Below are positions 7,768 to 16,681 of a stretch of 55,442 bases of DNA, piece after piece. The notes under the pieces were generated by a model. The model searched no databases. It saw only the letters and a list, made by a program, of their open reading frames with translations, and had not been told where the DNA came from. Every line of letters starts with the position of its first letter. Position 1 is the stretch's first letter. This stretch comes from Rhodospirillaceae bacterium (GTDB taxonomy: Bacteria; Pseudomonadota; Alphaproteobacteria; Dongiales; Dongiaceae): positions 1-55,442 of the forward strand of contig SSEL01000020.1 in assembly GCA_008012315.1 (NCBI GenBank), written 5' to 3'. The translations under genes and the position numbers were made by a program.

Positions 7768-8586
7768 ATGCAACAACAAAGTCGTGTCGATCCGCCCGCC
7801 ATGTCACCTCGTCCCTTCGAACCGCATCGCCCCGATGGCTCCCCAGATCGCCAGGAAACCTGGTTCGGTTTCGAGCGGGTGAGCACGACCCGCAAGACGG
7901 AACTCGTGCGCGGCGTCTTCGATTCGGTCGCCGGCAAATACGATCTGATGAATGATCTGATGTCGGGCGGCATCCATCGGTTGTGGAAATCCTCCATGCT
8001 CGATTGGCTGGCGCCCCGCCCCGGCCAGCGGTTCATCGATGTCGGCGGCGGTACCGGCGATATCGCCTTTCGCATCCTCGACCGGGCGCCCGGCGCCCAT
8101 GTCACCGTCTGCGACCTGACCCCGGCCATGCTGATGGTGGGGCGCGATCGTGCCATCGACCAGGGGCGCCTTGAAGGGTTGAGCTGGGTTTCCGGCAATG
8201 CCGAAAACCTGCCGGCACCCGATATGCAGTTCGACGCCTATACGATCGCCTTCTGCCTGCGCAATGTCGGCGACCTGGAGCAGGGATTGCGCGATGCCTA
8301 TCGGGTACTGCGGCCGGGCGGCCGGTTCCTCTGCCTGGAATTCTCCCATGTTGCCCTGCCGGCCTTGGCCAAGCTCTACGATCTCTATTCGTTCAAAGTC
8401 TTGCCCTGGCTGGGCAGCAAGGTGGCCGGCGACCGCCATTCGTATCAATATCTGGTCGAATCGATCCGCCGCTTCCCGACCCAGGACGCGCTGGCCGGGG
8501 CGATGACCGCCGCCGGCTTCCAGCAGGTGAAATATCGCAATCTGACGGGAGGCATCGCCGCCCTGCATTCGGGCTGGCGGATCTGA
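7768..8586 (+). CDS. ubiE: Ubiquinone/menaquinone biosynthesis C-methyltransferase
   Basis: UbiE transfers a methyl group from S-adenosylmethionine to the quinone ring in ubiquinone synthesis. The family motif VRGVFDSVAGKYDLMNDLMS, the SAM-binding loop DVGGGTGDIAFRIL and the C-terminal GGIAALHSGWR are all present. Start is uncertain: ATG 7768 gives 272 residues and ATG 7801 gives 261. Neither has a clear Shine-Dalgarno, and the homologous region starts after both. It is followed 4 bp later by ubiB, so the two form an operon. Confidence 0.95.
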   Translation: MQQQSRVDPPAMSPRPFEPHRPDGSPDRQETWFGFERVSTTRKTELVRGVFDSVAGKYDLMNDLMSGGIHRLWKSSMLDWLAPRPGQRFIDVGGGTGDIAFRILDRAPGAHVTVCDLTPAMLMVGRDRAIDQGRLEGLSWVSGNAENLPAPDMQFDAYTIAFCLRNVGDLEQGLRDAYRVLRPGGRFLCLEFSHVALPALAKLYDLYSFKVLPWLGSKVAGDRHSYQYLVESIRRFPTQDALAGAMTAAGFQQVKYRNLTGGIAALHSGWRI

Positions 8587-8590
8587 CCTG

Positions 8591-10162
8591 ATGCTGCGCA
8601 GCCTGAAATCGCTGATCCGCCTGTCCCGGATCGCCGTCATCTTCGCCCGTCATGGCGCCCTTGCCCCCTTCGAAGAAGCCCTTGCCGGCGTCGGCCTCGC
8701 GCCTTTCCTGCTCTACCTCGTCCGCCTGTTTTTCGGCCGCACCCCGCGTGACGACAATGGCCGCGACATGCGCCCCGGCGAACGCCTGGCGGCGGCGCTG
8801 AGCGAACTCGGCCCGGCTTTCATCAAGCTCGGCCAGGTGCTGTCCACCCGTTCCGACCTGCTGGGCGAACAAGTGGCGGAAGATCTTGCCAAGCTGCAGG
8901 ATCAACTGCCGGCCTTCAGCGCCTTCCAGGCGCGGGCCACGATCGAGACCGAACTGGGCCAGCCGATCGGCGTGCTCTTCGCGCAATTCGAGGACGAGCC
9001 GGTTTCAGCCGCCTCCATCAGCCAGGTGCATTTCGCCGTGACCCTGCCCGATCCCGACTGGCCGGAGGGCCGGCCGGTCGCGGTGAAGGTATTGCGGCCG
9101 GAGATCGAAGCCGCCTTCCAGCGCGACACCGACCTGCTGCTGTGGATCGCTTCGGTGATCGAGCGCACCCAGCCGCGCTTCAAGCGGCTGAAGCCGGTGG
9201 AAGTGGTGCAGACATTCGCCGCTACTGTGCGCATCGAGATGGACCTGCGGCTAGAAGCCGCAGCCGCCACCGAGCTGCGGCAGAATTTCGACGGCGACCC
9301 GACCTATCGGGTGCCGGAGATCGACTGGCGCCGCACCGCCCGCCGGGTCATGACACAGGAGCGACTGGCCGGCATTCCCATGGATGACCGGGCCGCCATG
9401 CTGGCAGCCGGCCTCAGCGTCGATGAGGTATTGGACAAGGCGGCGGCGGTCTTCTTCAACCAGGCTTTCCGCGACGGTTATTTCCATGGCGACCAGCATC
9501 CCGGCAACATGTCGGTCGGGTTGGACGGCGCGATCCAGGTGGTGGATTTCGGCATTATGGGCCGGCTCGACAAGCCCACCCGGTTTTTCCTGGCCGATAT
9601 GCTGCTCGCCTTCCTGGAACGCGACTACAGCCGTGTTGCCGAGATCTATCTCGATGCCGGCTATCTCAGCCAGAAGCAGCCGCTCGACGAATTCACCCTG
9701 GCGTTGCGCTCGATCGGCGAACCGATCCATGGCCGGCCGCTGCAGGATATTTCCTTCGCCCGCGTGCTCGGCCAGCTTTTCAGCATCGCCGAGAGCTTCG
9801 ACATGGAAGTGCAGCCGCAATTGCTGCTGCTGCAGAAGAACATGCTGATGGCGGAAGGCGTCAGCCGCCGGCTCAATCCCGATTTGAACATCTGGACCCT
9901 GGCGCAGCCGCTGATCGAGCAATGGATGCGCGAGAACCGCGGACCCGAGGCGCGGCTGATAAGCGCCGCCGAGGAATTCCTGCATGTCAGCCGCCGGTTT
10001 CCGGCCGTCATGCGTAACCTCGACCGCCTCGTCGGCCATCTGTCGGAAGGCGGCCTGAAGCTGGATCCGGAAGCCTTGCAGGTCATCACCCGCACCGGAT
10101 CCAACTGGTATCTCTGGCTGATTATCGCCATTTTGGCGGCCGGCCTGCTGTTCAGCCGGTGA
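8591..10162 (+). CDS. ubiB: UbiB, ABC1-family atypical kinase/ATPase for ubiquinone biosynthesis
   Basis: The 523-residue protein has the KxGQ motif (FIKLGQVLSTRSDLL), an Ala-rich nucleotide loop (AASISQVHFA), the lysine motif VAVKVLRP, a catalytic-loop-like FHGDQHPGNM and the metal motif VVDFGIMG. It ends with one transmembrane helix (WYLWLIIAILAAGLLF). UbiB proteins support coenzyme Q assembly; the older 'hydroxylase' name is not supported. It lies 4 bp downstream of ubiE. Confidence 0.95.
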   Translation: MLRSLKSLIRLSRIAVIFARHGALAPFEEALAGVGLAPFLLYLVRLFFGRTPRDDNGRDMRPGERLAAALSELGPAFIKLGQVLSTRSDLLGEQVAEDLAKLQDQLPAFSAFQARATIETELGQPIGVLFAQFEDEPVSAASISQVHFAVTLPDPDWPEGRPVAVKVLRPEIEAAFQRDTDLLLWIASVIERTQPRFKRLKPVEVVQTFAATVRIEMDLRLEAAAATELRQNFDGDPTYRVPEIDWRRTARRVMTQERLAGIPMDDRAAMLAAGLSVDEVLDKAAAVFFNQAFRDGYFHGDQHPGNMSVGLDGAIQVVDFGIMGRLDKPTRFFLADMLLAFLERDYSRVAEIYLDAGYLSQKQPLDEFTLALRSIGEPIHGRPLQDISFARVLGQLFSIAESFDMEVQPQLLLLQKNMLMAEGVSRRLNPDLNIWTLAQPLIEQWMRENRGPEARLISAAEEFLHVSRRFPAVMRNLDRLVGHLSEGGLKLDPEALQVITRTGSNWYLWLIIAILAAGLLFSR

Positions 10163-10188
10163 AACGAGGCGCTGGCATAGGAAATTAT

Positions 10189-10205
10189 CAGCTCTTTAAG
10201 AGCTG
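10189..10205. promoter_or_regulatory. Perfect palindrome upstream of the MASE1 histidine kinase
   Basis: CAGCTCTT-T-AAGAGCTG has 8-bp arms and a one-base centre, 35 bp before the kinase start codon. The centre is too short for a hairpin loop, so a protein-binding site is more likely. Confidence 0.45.
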
Positions 10206-10239
10206 GCGATTAACATAAAGCGGTATTCAGAGAGATTAC

Positions 10240-10287
10240 ATGGCTGGCCGCCTGGAAACTGGCATGGCCGGCCGTTTGGAGAGTCGG
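10240..10287 (+). repeat. 24-bp duplication including the start codon of the histidine kinase
   Basis: The segment starting ATGGCTGGCCGCCTGG is repeated 24 bp later as ATGGCCGGCCGTTTGG, so the first eight codons occur twice. Confidence 0.6.
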
Positions 10288-11970
10288 TTGCAGGAATTCG
10301 ACAAGTTACCCGGGACAACCCCCAAAAGGCGGATGGGGCTCAGCATTGCGCCCAGCGACGGGCCGAACGATGCCGAAGCCCCGGCCAGCCCCGTCTACTG
10401 GATCGGCGCCAATCTCGCGGCCATGGCGGCTTATTATGCGCTGGGCTGCGCCGTGGGCCGGTACTTCGCGGCCTATGGACTGTTTCCCGCACCGATCTGG
10501 CTGCCGGCCAGCGTCGCCATGGTGGGCGCCGTGATCGGCGGCCTGCGGCTCTTTCCCGGATTGTTTCTCGGCTCGTTCCTGATCAATTACCTGGATTTCG
10601 ACTCACCGGCCCTGATCGCCGGCGTCATCTCCCTCGGCAATTCCCTCGGCCCGATCCTCTGCGCCGCCTTGATGCGCCGGTTCCGGCCGCGCGACGGATT
10701 CTTCACCCGTTTTTCCGGCGTCGTCATCTTCGTCCTGCTGGCGGTCATGCTGCATCCGGCGCTGACGGCCGGTGTCGGCACCTTCGCCCTCAGCCTTTCG
10801 ACGCCCTACGATTTCAGCGCCGCCTACCGCACCTGGCTCAGCTGGTGGCTATGCGACAGCGGCGGTGCGCTGAGCTTCGCCCCGACCTTGCTGCTCTGGC
10901 TCGGGGCAGAGCGCATGCCGCGCGGCGCACGGCGCAAATTCGAGCGTGAGGATGTCATGGTCTGGGGCGCCGTCGCGGTGGTCGCCCTCGTGCTCTTCGC
11001 CTTGCCGCCTTTGCCGATGACGCTTTACACGCTGGTGCCGTTCCTGCTCGTCGTGCCGCTGTCCTGGATCGCTTTGCGCACCTCGCTCAGCGCCGCCTAT
11101 ACCCTGGCCTCACTGGTCTCGGTCATCGCCATGGCCGGCACGGCTGCATCACTCGGCCCGTTCCATGCGCAGAACGTGATCAATCCGCTGCAACTGGCCG
11201 GCCTGCTCATCGTCCTCCTGACCATGAACGTGCTGACCATCGTGGCGCTGTTCTGCGAGCGGCGCGCAGCAGAGGAAGCCAGCCTCAACAAGACGATGCT
11301 GCTGGCCAGCACCAGCCACGATTTGCGCACGCCGCTGAACGCCATCATCGGCTTTGCCGATATGATGCGGCAGGGCGTCTGGGGGCCGCTCGAAAATCGC
11401 CACTACCGGGATTATGTCGAGAACATCCATGCCAGCGGTTCGCTCCTGCTCGGCATGATCCGCGACATCCTGGATCGCGCGCGGATCGAGACCGGCAAGC
11501 GCAAGATCGAGCCGCGCCTGCTGGCTTTCCGGCCGGTCGCCGCCTCCTGCATCGGCATGGTGACGGCGCAAGCGGCGGAAAAGAGCCTCGCGATCGACTT
11601 GCAGGTCGAGGCGGACGGCAAGCTTTATGCCGACGATCTCGCGCTGCGCCAGATCCTGCTCAACCTGCTATCCAATGCCGTGAAATTCACGCCCGCCGAC
11701 GGCCGTGTCGATGTCCGGCTGACCATCGGGGCCGATGGCATCGGGCTGGTCGAGGTGATCGACAGCGGACGCGGCATGACCCAGGATGAACAGCGCCTCG
11801 CTTTGGATCCCTTCAGCCAGGTGGCGGCGCGTCAGATCCAGGGCGGCGCCGGGCTGGGCCTGCCCAATGTCGCGCGGCTGGCCGAGTTACATGGCGGCCG
11901 GCTGTCGATCTCCAGTATCCTGGACCGGGGTACCACCATCGGGGTGACGTTCCCGCCGGCACCGCGCTAA
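10240..11970 (+). CDS. Membrane sensor histidine kinase with MASE1 domain (orphan)
   Basis: The N-terminal half has about eight to nine hydrophobic helices resembling the MASE1 sensory domain (IWLPASVAMVGAVIGGLRLFPGLFLGS). It is followed by a complete kinase core: H-box STSHDLRTPLNAIIGF, N-box NLLSNAVKF, G1 VIDSGRGM, F-box DPFSQV and G2 GAGLGLPNV. No receiver domain or response-regulator gene is nearby, so the partner is unknown. The first 48 bases are two 24-bp near-copies (MAGRLETG then MAGRLESR), leaving ATG 10240 or 10264 as starts; AGAGAG before 10240 favours the first. Confidence 0.9.
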   Translation: MAGRLETGMAGRLESRLQEFDKLPGTTPKRRMGLSIAPSDGPNDAEAPASPVYWIGANLAAMAAYYALGCAVGRYFAAYGLFPAPIWLPASVAMVGAVIGGLRLFPGLFLGSFLINYLDFDSPALIAGVISLGNSLGPILCAALMRRFRPRDGFFTRFSGVVIFVLLAVMLHPALTAGVGTFALSLSTPYDFSAAYRTWLSWWLCDSGGALSFAPTLLLWLGAERMPRGARRKFEREDVMVWGAVAVVALVLFALPPLPMTLYTLVPFLLVVPLSWIALRTSLSAAYTLASLVSVIAMAGTAASLGPFHAQNVINPLQLAGLLIVLLTMNVLTIVALFCERRAAEEASLNKTMLLASTSHDLRTPLNAIIGFADMMRQGVWGPLENRHYRDYVENIHASGSLLLGMIRDILDRARIETGKRKIEPRLLAFRPVAASCIGMVTAQAAEKSLAIDLQVEADGKLYADDLALRQILLNLLSNAVKFTPADGRVDVRLTIGADGIGLVEVIDSGRGMTQDEQRLALDPFSQVAARQIQGGAGLGLPNVARLAELHGGRLSISSILDRGTTIGVTFPPAPR

Positions 11971-12016
11971 CCCGGCACCGCGGTTATCCTGCCGATGGTA
12001 ATCCTGCCGATGTAAG
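11956..12016 (+). repeat. Two pairs of 15-bp repeats after the histidine-kinase stop codon
   Basis: CCGGCACCGCGCTAA ends with the real stop. CCGGCACCGCGGTTA follows after one base. Then come TCCTGCCGATGGTAA and TCCTGCCGATGTAAG. The array fills the whole gap to the MFS gene. Confidence 0.75.
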
Positions 12017-12025
12017 GGGAAGCCG

Positions 12026-13276
12026 ATGCAGTGCGGCAAATGGTGGTCACTGACGATCCTGGCTGTCGCGCAAGTCCTCGCCCTCTCGCTGTGGTTCTCC
12101 GCCACCGCCGTCGTTCCGGTGCTGCGCCAGGCGGCGATCATCGATGCCGCCCAGGCCTCCTTCTTCACCAGCGCGGTGCAGGCCGGCTTCGTCATCGGCA
12201 CCCTGGTCAGCGCCAGTCTCGGCCTCGCCGACCGGATCGACCCGCGGCATCTGTTCACCGTTTCCTGCCTCGTTGCGGCGCTCGCCAATGCCGCCTTATT
12301 GGCCGCGCCGATGGATTCGATGCTGGCGCCGGCCCTGCGCCTGGTGACTGGCATTTGCATGGCCGGCATCTATCCGATCGGCATGAAGCTGGCGGCGACC
12401 TGGGCGGCGCGCGACAAGCAGGGCAGAAGCGATCTCGGCTTGCTGGTGGGATTGCTGGTCGGCGCCTTGACCCTGGGCTCGGCGTCGCCGCATCTGATCA
12501 ATGCCGTCGAAACCGCTACCGCTGCCGGCGCGGCCGGTTTCGATTGGCGCTGGACCCTGGCGCTGACATCCGCGGCAGCGGCTTTGGCCGCCCTGCTGAT
12601 CCAGCTGGCCGGCCTCGGCCCCAATCTGCCGCCGATGCGCGCCTTCCATGCCGGCATGGTGCTCGACGCCTGGCGTTCGCCGGGCCTGCGGCTCGCCAAT
12701 CTCGGTTATCTCGGCCATATGTGGGAACTCTATGCCATGTGGGCCTGGATGACGGTTTTCCTCGAGGCCAGCTTCCGCACCACCATGCCGGGGCCGGAAG
12801 CGGCCTATTGGGCGCGGTTGGGCACCTTCGTCACCGTCGCCGCCGGCGCGGCGGGCTGCCTGATCGGCGGCTGGTGCGCCGATCGCTGGGGCCGCACCTC
12901 GGTCACCATCACGGCGCTGCTGGCGAGCGGCACCTGCTGCTGCCTGGCCGGCCTGTTCTTCGACGCCGCGCCGGGCTGGCTGCTCTTCCTCTGCATTATC
13001 TGGGGCGTCAGCATCGTTGCCGATTCACCGCAGTTTTCTGCCAGCATCACGGAACTCGCCGACCGGGAACATGTCGGCACCATGCTGACGATCCAGACCT
13101 GCGCCGGCTTCCTGCTCAGCATGATCACCATCCACCTGCTGCCCTGGCTGGCCGGAACAGCCGGCTGGCGCTGGGTCTTCCTGGCTTTGGTGCCCGGTCC
13201 GGCGATCGGCATCTGGGCCATGTACCGCCTGCGGCGAAGCCCCATGGCCCGCCAATTGGCCGGTGGGCGCCGCTGA
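12026..13276 (+). CDS. Major facilitator superfamily transporter
   Basis: The 416-residue membrane protein has about twelve hydrophobic segments. It has an MFS-like loop near residues 275-290 (GGWCADRWGRTS), a version of the DRxGRR signature, and a weak early motif A (GLADRIDPRHLF). The substrate cannot be inferred: neighbours are a histidine kinase and coaBC-dut, with no metabolic clue. The start ATG at 12026 follows GTAAGGGGAAGCCG, a good ribosome-binding site that lies in the last copy of the upstream repeat. Confidence 0.88.
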   Translation: MQCGKWWSLTILAVAQVLALSLWFSATAVVPVLRQAAIIDAAQASFFTSAVQAGFVIGTLVSASLGLADRIDPRHLFTVSCLVAALANAALLAAPMDSMLAPALRLVTGICMAGIYPIGMKLAATWAARDKQGRSDLGLLVGLLVGALTLGSASPHLINAVETATAAGAAGFDWRWTLALTSAAAALAALLIQLAGLGPNLPPMRAFHAGMVLDAWRSPGLRLANLGYLGHMWELYAMWAWMTVFLEASFRTTMPGPEAAYWARLGTFVTVAAGAAGCLIGGWCADRWGRTSVTITALLASGTCCCLAGLFFDAAPGWLLFLCIIWGVSIVADSPQFSASITELADREHVGTMLTIQTCAGFLLSMITIHLLPWLAGTAGWRWVFLALVPGPAIGIWAMYRLRRSPMARQLAGGRR

Positions 13277-13294
13277 ACCGCCGCCGTTGAACCG
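13267..13294 (+). repeat. Two 14-bp copies at the MFS-gene stop codon
   Basis: GCGCCGCTGAACCG, containing the stop, is followed directly by CCGCCGTTGAACCG; 12 of 14 positions match. Confidence 0.6.
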
Positions 13295-13361
13295 CGCCTC
13301 AATCGCTATCCAAGCTTGCCATCCTATCGAGGCGGCCTTGTACACCCTTGTATCCCGGTCT

Positions 13362-13395
13362 ATTCCACAGTAAATACGATACGTAACTGTGGAAT
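13362..13395. promoter_or_regulatory. Perfect 10-bp inverted repeat in the coaBC leader
   Basis: ATTCCACAGT (13362-13371) and ACTGTGGAAT (13386-13395) flank a 14-nt spacer and end 12 bp before the coaBC start codon. This is close enough to affect translation initiation or to be an operator. The surrounding bases are more AT-rich than average. Confidence 0.5.
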
Positions 13396-13407
13396 TCAGG
13401 TGCAGCA

Positions 13408-14673
13408 ATGGCCTTTTCCGGATTGCATGGCAAGAAACTGCTGCTGATCATCGCCGGCGGCATCGCTGCCTATAAGATGCTGGAATTCATCCGCCGCGGC
13501 CGTGAAGCAGGGCTGGAGATCCGGACCATCCTGACCGCCGGCGGCGCGCAATTCGTGACGCCACTCTCGGTGGCGGCCCTGACCGAAAACAGGGTCTATC
13601 AGGAGCTGTTCTCGCTGACCGATGAAAGCGAGATGGGCCATATCCGCTTGGTCCGCGAGGCCGATCTCATTCTGGTCGCCCCGGCCAGCGCCGATCTCAT
13701 CGCCAAGATGGCCCACGGCCTGGCCGACGATCTCGCCAGCACCGCCTTGCTGGCGGCCGATAAGCCGATCCTGATCGCACCGACCATGAACGTGCAGATG
13801 TGGGCCAATGCCGCGACCCAAACGAATATCGCTTGCCTGCGCCAGCGCGGCATCCAACTGGTCGGCCCCGGCAAAGGCGATCTCGCCTGTGGCGAGGTGG
13901 GATCGGGCCGCATGGCAGAGCCAGCCGATATCCTGGCGGCGGTCGGCAACCTGCTGGGCCTGCGCAGAGGCCCGCTGCAAGGCAAACGCGCCCTGGTGAC
14001 CTCGGGCCCGACGCATGAGCCGATCGATCCGGTGCGCTATATCGCCAATCGCTCTTCCGGCAAGCAGGGCCATGCCATCGCCGCCGCCTTGGCGCGACTG
14101 GGTGCGGAGACCATTCTCGTCAGCGGTCCGACCCGCGAGCCCGATCCACTCGGCGTCACCGTGCATCACATCGAAAGCGCCCGCGACATGCTGGCCGCCT
14201 GCGAAGCCGCCCTGCCGGTGGATATCGCCGTTTGCGCCGCCGCGGTTGCCGATTGGCGGGTCGCCGATGCCAGCGATCAGAAGCTGAAGAAGGACGGGAG
14301 CGGCAATGCACCAACCCTGCAGCTCGCGACCAACCCGGACATCCTGGCGAGCCTTGCCGTCGCCGGCCCGAAGCGGCCGAAGCTGGTCATCGGCTTTGCC
14401 GCCGAAACCGAGAAGCTGATCGACCATGCCCAGGCAAAGCTCGCCCGCAAGGGCTGCGACTGGATCATCGCCAATGATGTCGGCACCGGCAGCGGCACTT
14501 TCGGCGGCGACAGCAATCTCGTCCACCTGATCAGCCGCAGTGGCGTCGAAGCCTGGCCGCGCATGACCAAATTGGACATCGCCGACCGCCTCGCCCAGCG
14601 AATTGCCGCGTGCATCGCCGAAACAGCCTCGGCAACCGCCACCGAAGCCCATCGATCCGGAGCCAGTGAATGA
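13408..14673 (+). CDS. coaBC: Bifunctional phosphopantothenoylcysteine decarboxylase / phosphopantothenate-cysteine ligase
   Basis: The 421-residue fusion makes 4'-phosphopantetheine for coenzyme A. The CoaC half shows the flavin-site start [13 protein letters not shown], the active His in GHIRL (H78), the PASAD motif and the substrate-flap Cys in [13 protein letters not shown] (C161). The CoaB half starts at [21 protein letters not shown] with [10 protein letters not shown] and ends with the synthetase core ([20 protein letters not shown]). The last four bases overlap the dut start (ATGA), giving translational coupling. Confidence 0.96.
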   Translation: MAFSGLHGKKLLLIIAGGIAAYKMLEFIRRGREAGLEIRTILTAGGAQFVTPLSVAALTENRVYQELFSLTDESEMGHIRLVREADLILVAPASADLIAKMAHGLADDLASTALLAADKPILIAPTMNVQMWANAATQTNIACLRQRGIQLVGPGKGDLACGEVGSGRMAEPADILAAVGNLLGLRRGPLQGKRALVTSGPTHEPIDPVRYIANRSSGKQGHAIAAALARLGAETILVSGPTREPDPLGVTVHHIESARDMLAACEAALPVDIAVCAAAVADWRVADASDQKLKKDGSGNAPTLQLATNPDILASLAVAGPKRPKLVIGFAAETEKLIDHAQAKLARKGCDWIIANDVGTGSGTFGGDSNLVHLISRSGVEAWPRMTKLDIADRLAQRIAACIAETASATATEAHRSGASE

Positions 14674-15128
14674 ATGAGATTGCCGTTTCCGTCCGCCGCC
14701 TGCCGCATGCGGCCGACCTGCCGCTGCCGGCTTATGCCACGGCGCAGGCAGCCGGCCTCGACTTGACGGCGGCGATCGACAAGACCGTCGACCTGGCACC
14801 CGGCGAGCGGAAACTTGTGCCGACCGGCTTGCAGATCGCGCTGCCGGCCGGCGACGAAGCGCAGGTCCGGCCACGCTCGGGCCTCGCCCTCAAGCACGGC
14901 ATCACGGTGCTGAACAGTCCCGGCACCATCGATGCCGATTATCGCGGCGAGATCGGCGTCATCCTGATCAATCATGGCGACAAGACCTTCACCATCCAGC
15001 GCGGCGAACGCATCGCGCAGATGATCCTGGCGCCAGTCAGCCAATTGGTTTGGCATGAACGCGAAACGCTTGAAGAAACGCAACGCGGCAGTGGCGGCTT
15101 CGGCTCGACCGGCACGGCCGCCCGTTGA
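14670..15128 (+). CDS. dut: dUTP diphosphatase
   Basis: The 152-residue trimeric dUTPase hydrolyses dUTP to dUMP, which keeps uracil out of DNA and supplies thymidylate synthesis. The five motifs are present: [49 protein letters not shown] and the C-terminal [10 protein letters not shown]. Its ATG overlaps the coaBC stop, the usual coaBC-dut arrangement in proteobacteria. Confidence 0.96.
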   Translation: MNEIAVSVRRLPHAADLPLPAYATAQAAGLDLTAAIDKTVDLAPGERKLVPTGLQIALPAGDEAQVRPRSGLALKHGITVLNSPGTIDADYRGEIGVILINHGDKTFTIQRGERIAQMILAPVSQLVWHERETLEETQRGSGGFGSTGTAAR

Positions 15129-15173
15129 GGCTCGCTGACATGGGCACTTCTAACATCGGAATGGAAGACGAAC

Positions 15174-15629
15174 GTGCTGCATCCATCTAAACGCCTGCTT
15201 TTCGCCATCGAAGCCGTTCTCGACATCGCCTATCACGGCGGTTCACAGCCGGTGCAAAGCGGCGACATCTCCAGCCGGCAGGGTATTCCCCGCCGCTATC
15301 TCGAACAGGTGCTGCAGCATCTGGTGCGCAGCGGCATCCTGGCCGGCCATCGCGGACCGCGCGGCGGCTATCTGCTGGGCCGCGAGCGTCGCCGCATCAA
15401 TATCGGTGAGATCGTGCGGGCGGTGCGGCAGTTCGAAGGCACGCCCGACCCGATCGAAACCGCCAGCGGTTCGCGTGTCGGGCTCGAAGTGGTTCGCCCG
15501 CTGTGGCGCGATCTGCAACAGAAAATGCTCGACGAACTGGACGCGGTCACATTGGAAGACCTGTGCCAGAAGGCGCAGCAGGCCGGCATCCGCACCGATG
15601 CACAAGCACGGCTCGATTTCAGCATCTGA
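15174..15629 (+). CDS. Rrf2-family regulator lacking Fe-S cysteines, next to cysK
   Basis: The 151-residue protein has an N-terminal winged helix-turn-helix with the Rrf2 hallmarks GIPRRYLEQVLQHLVRSGIL and GPRGGYLLGRE. The three-cysteine cluster site of IscR or NsrR is absent: the only cysteine is in LEDLCQKAQ near the C terminus. That resembles CymR, which controls cysteine synthesis together with CysK. The gene sits just before cysK, which supports a cysteine-metabolism role by inference. The start codon is GTG at 15174; the ATG at 15161 is out of frame. Confidence 0.87.
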   Translation: MLHPSKRLLFAIEAVLDIAYHGGSQPVQSGDISSRQGIPRRYLEQVLQHLVRSGILAGHRGPRGGYLLGRERRRINIGEIVRAVRQFEGTPDPIETASGSRVGLEVVRPLWRDLQQKMLDELDAVTLEDLCQKAQQAGIRTDAQARLDFSI

Positions 15630-15690
15630 GGATTTCGCTATTGGAAACCGGCGCGGATTTCAAGCGCGGGTTATTTGAAAGGATGAGGTG

Positions 15691-16653
15691 ATGACCATGG
15701 CTGAACCGCAATTCCGCGGCCGCATCTACGAAAACCTGATGGAAACGATCGGCGCGACACCGATCGTGCGTCTGGCGAAGCTGGCCAAGTCAGAGAATGT
15801 CAAAGCGGATCTGCTGGGAAAATGCGAATTCTTCAATCCGCTCTCCTCGGTGAAGGATCGTCTCGGCATCGCCATGATCGAATGGCTGGAGGCGAACGGC
15901 TCATTGAAGCCGGGTGGCACCATCATCGAGCCGACCAGCGGCAATACCGGCATCGCGCTGGCCTTCATCGCCGCTGCCAAAGGCTATCGCCTGATCCTGA
16001 CCATGCCGGAGAGCATGTCGGTGGAACGCCGCAAGATGCTGCGCCTCCTGGGCGCCGAGCTGGAACTCACCCCGGCGACGCGCGGCATGTCCGGCGCCAT
16101 CGCCCGGGCCGAGGAACTGCTGAAGGAGATCGCCGGCTCGGTGATGCCGCAGCAATTCAAGAATCCGTCCAACGCCGCCTATCACCGCAAGACCACGGCG
16201 GAGGAAATCTGGCGCGATTGCGACGGCAAGGTCGATGTGCTGATCTCCGGTGTCGGCACCGGCGGCACCATTACGGGTGTCGGCGAGTTGCTCAAGGAGC
16301 GCAATCCCCAGGTCCGGATCGTCGCCATCGAGCCGGAAGACAGCCCCGTCCTGTCCGGCGGCCAGCCCGGACCGCATAAGATCCAAGGCATCGGCGCCGG
16401 CTTCATTCCCGATATCCTCAATCGCGACGTCATTGACGAGGTGCTGACGGTCTCCAACGCCAATGCCTTCGCCATGGCGCGCAAGGTGGCGAAGATCGAA
16501 GGCATGCCGGTCGGCATCTCCTCGGGCGCGGCTCTTTCCGCCGCCTGCGAACTCGGCCGCCGCCCCGACATGGCCGGCAAGCGCATCGTCATTATTCTGC
16601 CCTCCTTCGCCGAACGCTATCTCTCCACCGCCTTGTTCGAAGGCCTCGAATAG
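15691..16653 (+). CDS. cysK: Cysteine synthase A (O-acetylserine sulfhydrylase)
   Basis: CysK makes cysteine from O-acetylserine and sulfide using pyridoxal phosphate. The PLP lysine is in NPLSSVKDR (about K55), the phosphate-binding loop is TSGNTG (82-87) and the cofactor-cradling GTGGT is present. GTG 15688, ATG 15691 and ATG 15697 are all possible starts; AAAGGATGAGG upstream serves the ATGs. It lies between an Rrf2 regulator and moeB, which suggests a sulfur-assimilation unit. Confidence 0.94.
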   Translation: MTMAEPQFRGRIYENLMETIGATPIVRLAKLAKSENVKADLLGKCEFFNPLSSVKDRLGIAMIEWLEANGSLKPGGTIIEPTSGNTGIALAFIAAAKGYRLILTMPESMSVERRKMLRLLGAELELTPATRGMSGAIARAEELLKEIAGSVMPQQFKNPSNAAYHRKTTAEEIWRDCDGKVDVLISGVGTGGTITGVGELLKERNPQVRIVAIEPEDSPVLSGGQPGPHKIQGIGAGFIPDILNRDVIDEVLTVSNANAFAMARKVAKIEGMPVGISSGAALSAACELGRRPDMAGKRIVIILPSFAERYLSTALFEGLE

Positions 16654-16681
16654 AGAACCGGACTGAGGAGACGAGCAGGAC

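Noticed and set aside
13396..14874. 492-codon minus-strand frame
   Set aside because: It is antisense to coaBC and the start of dut, and has a low-complexity composition without motifs.
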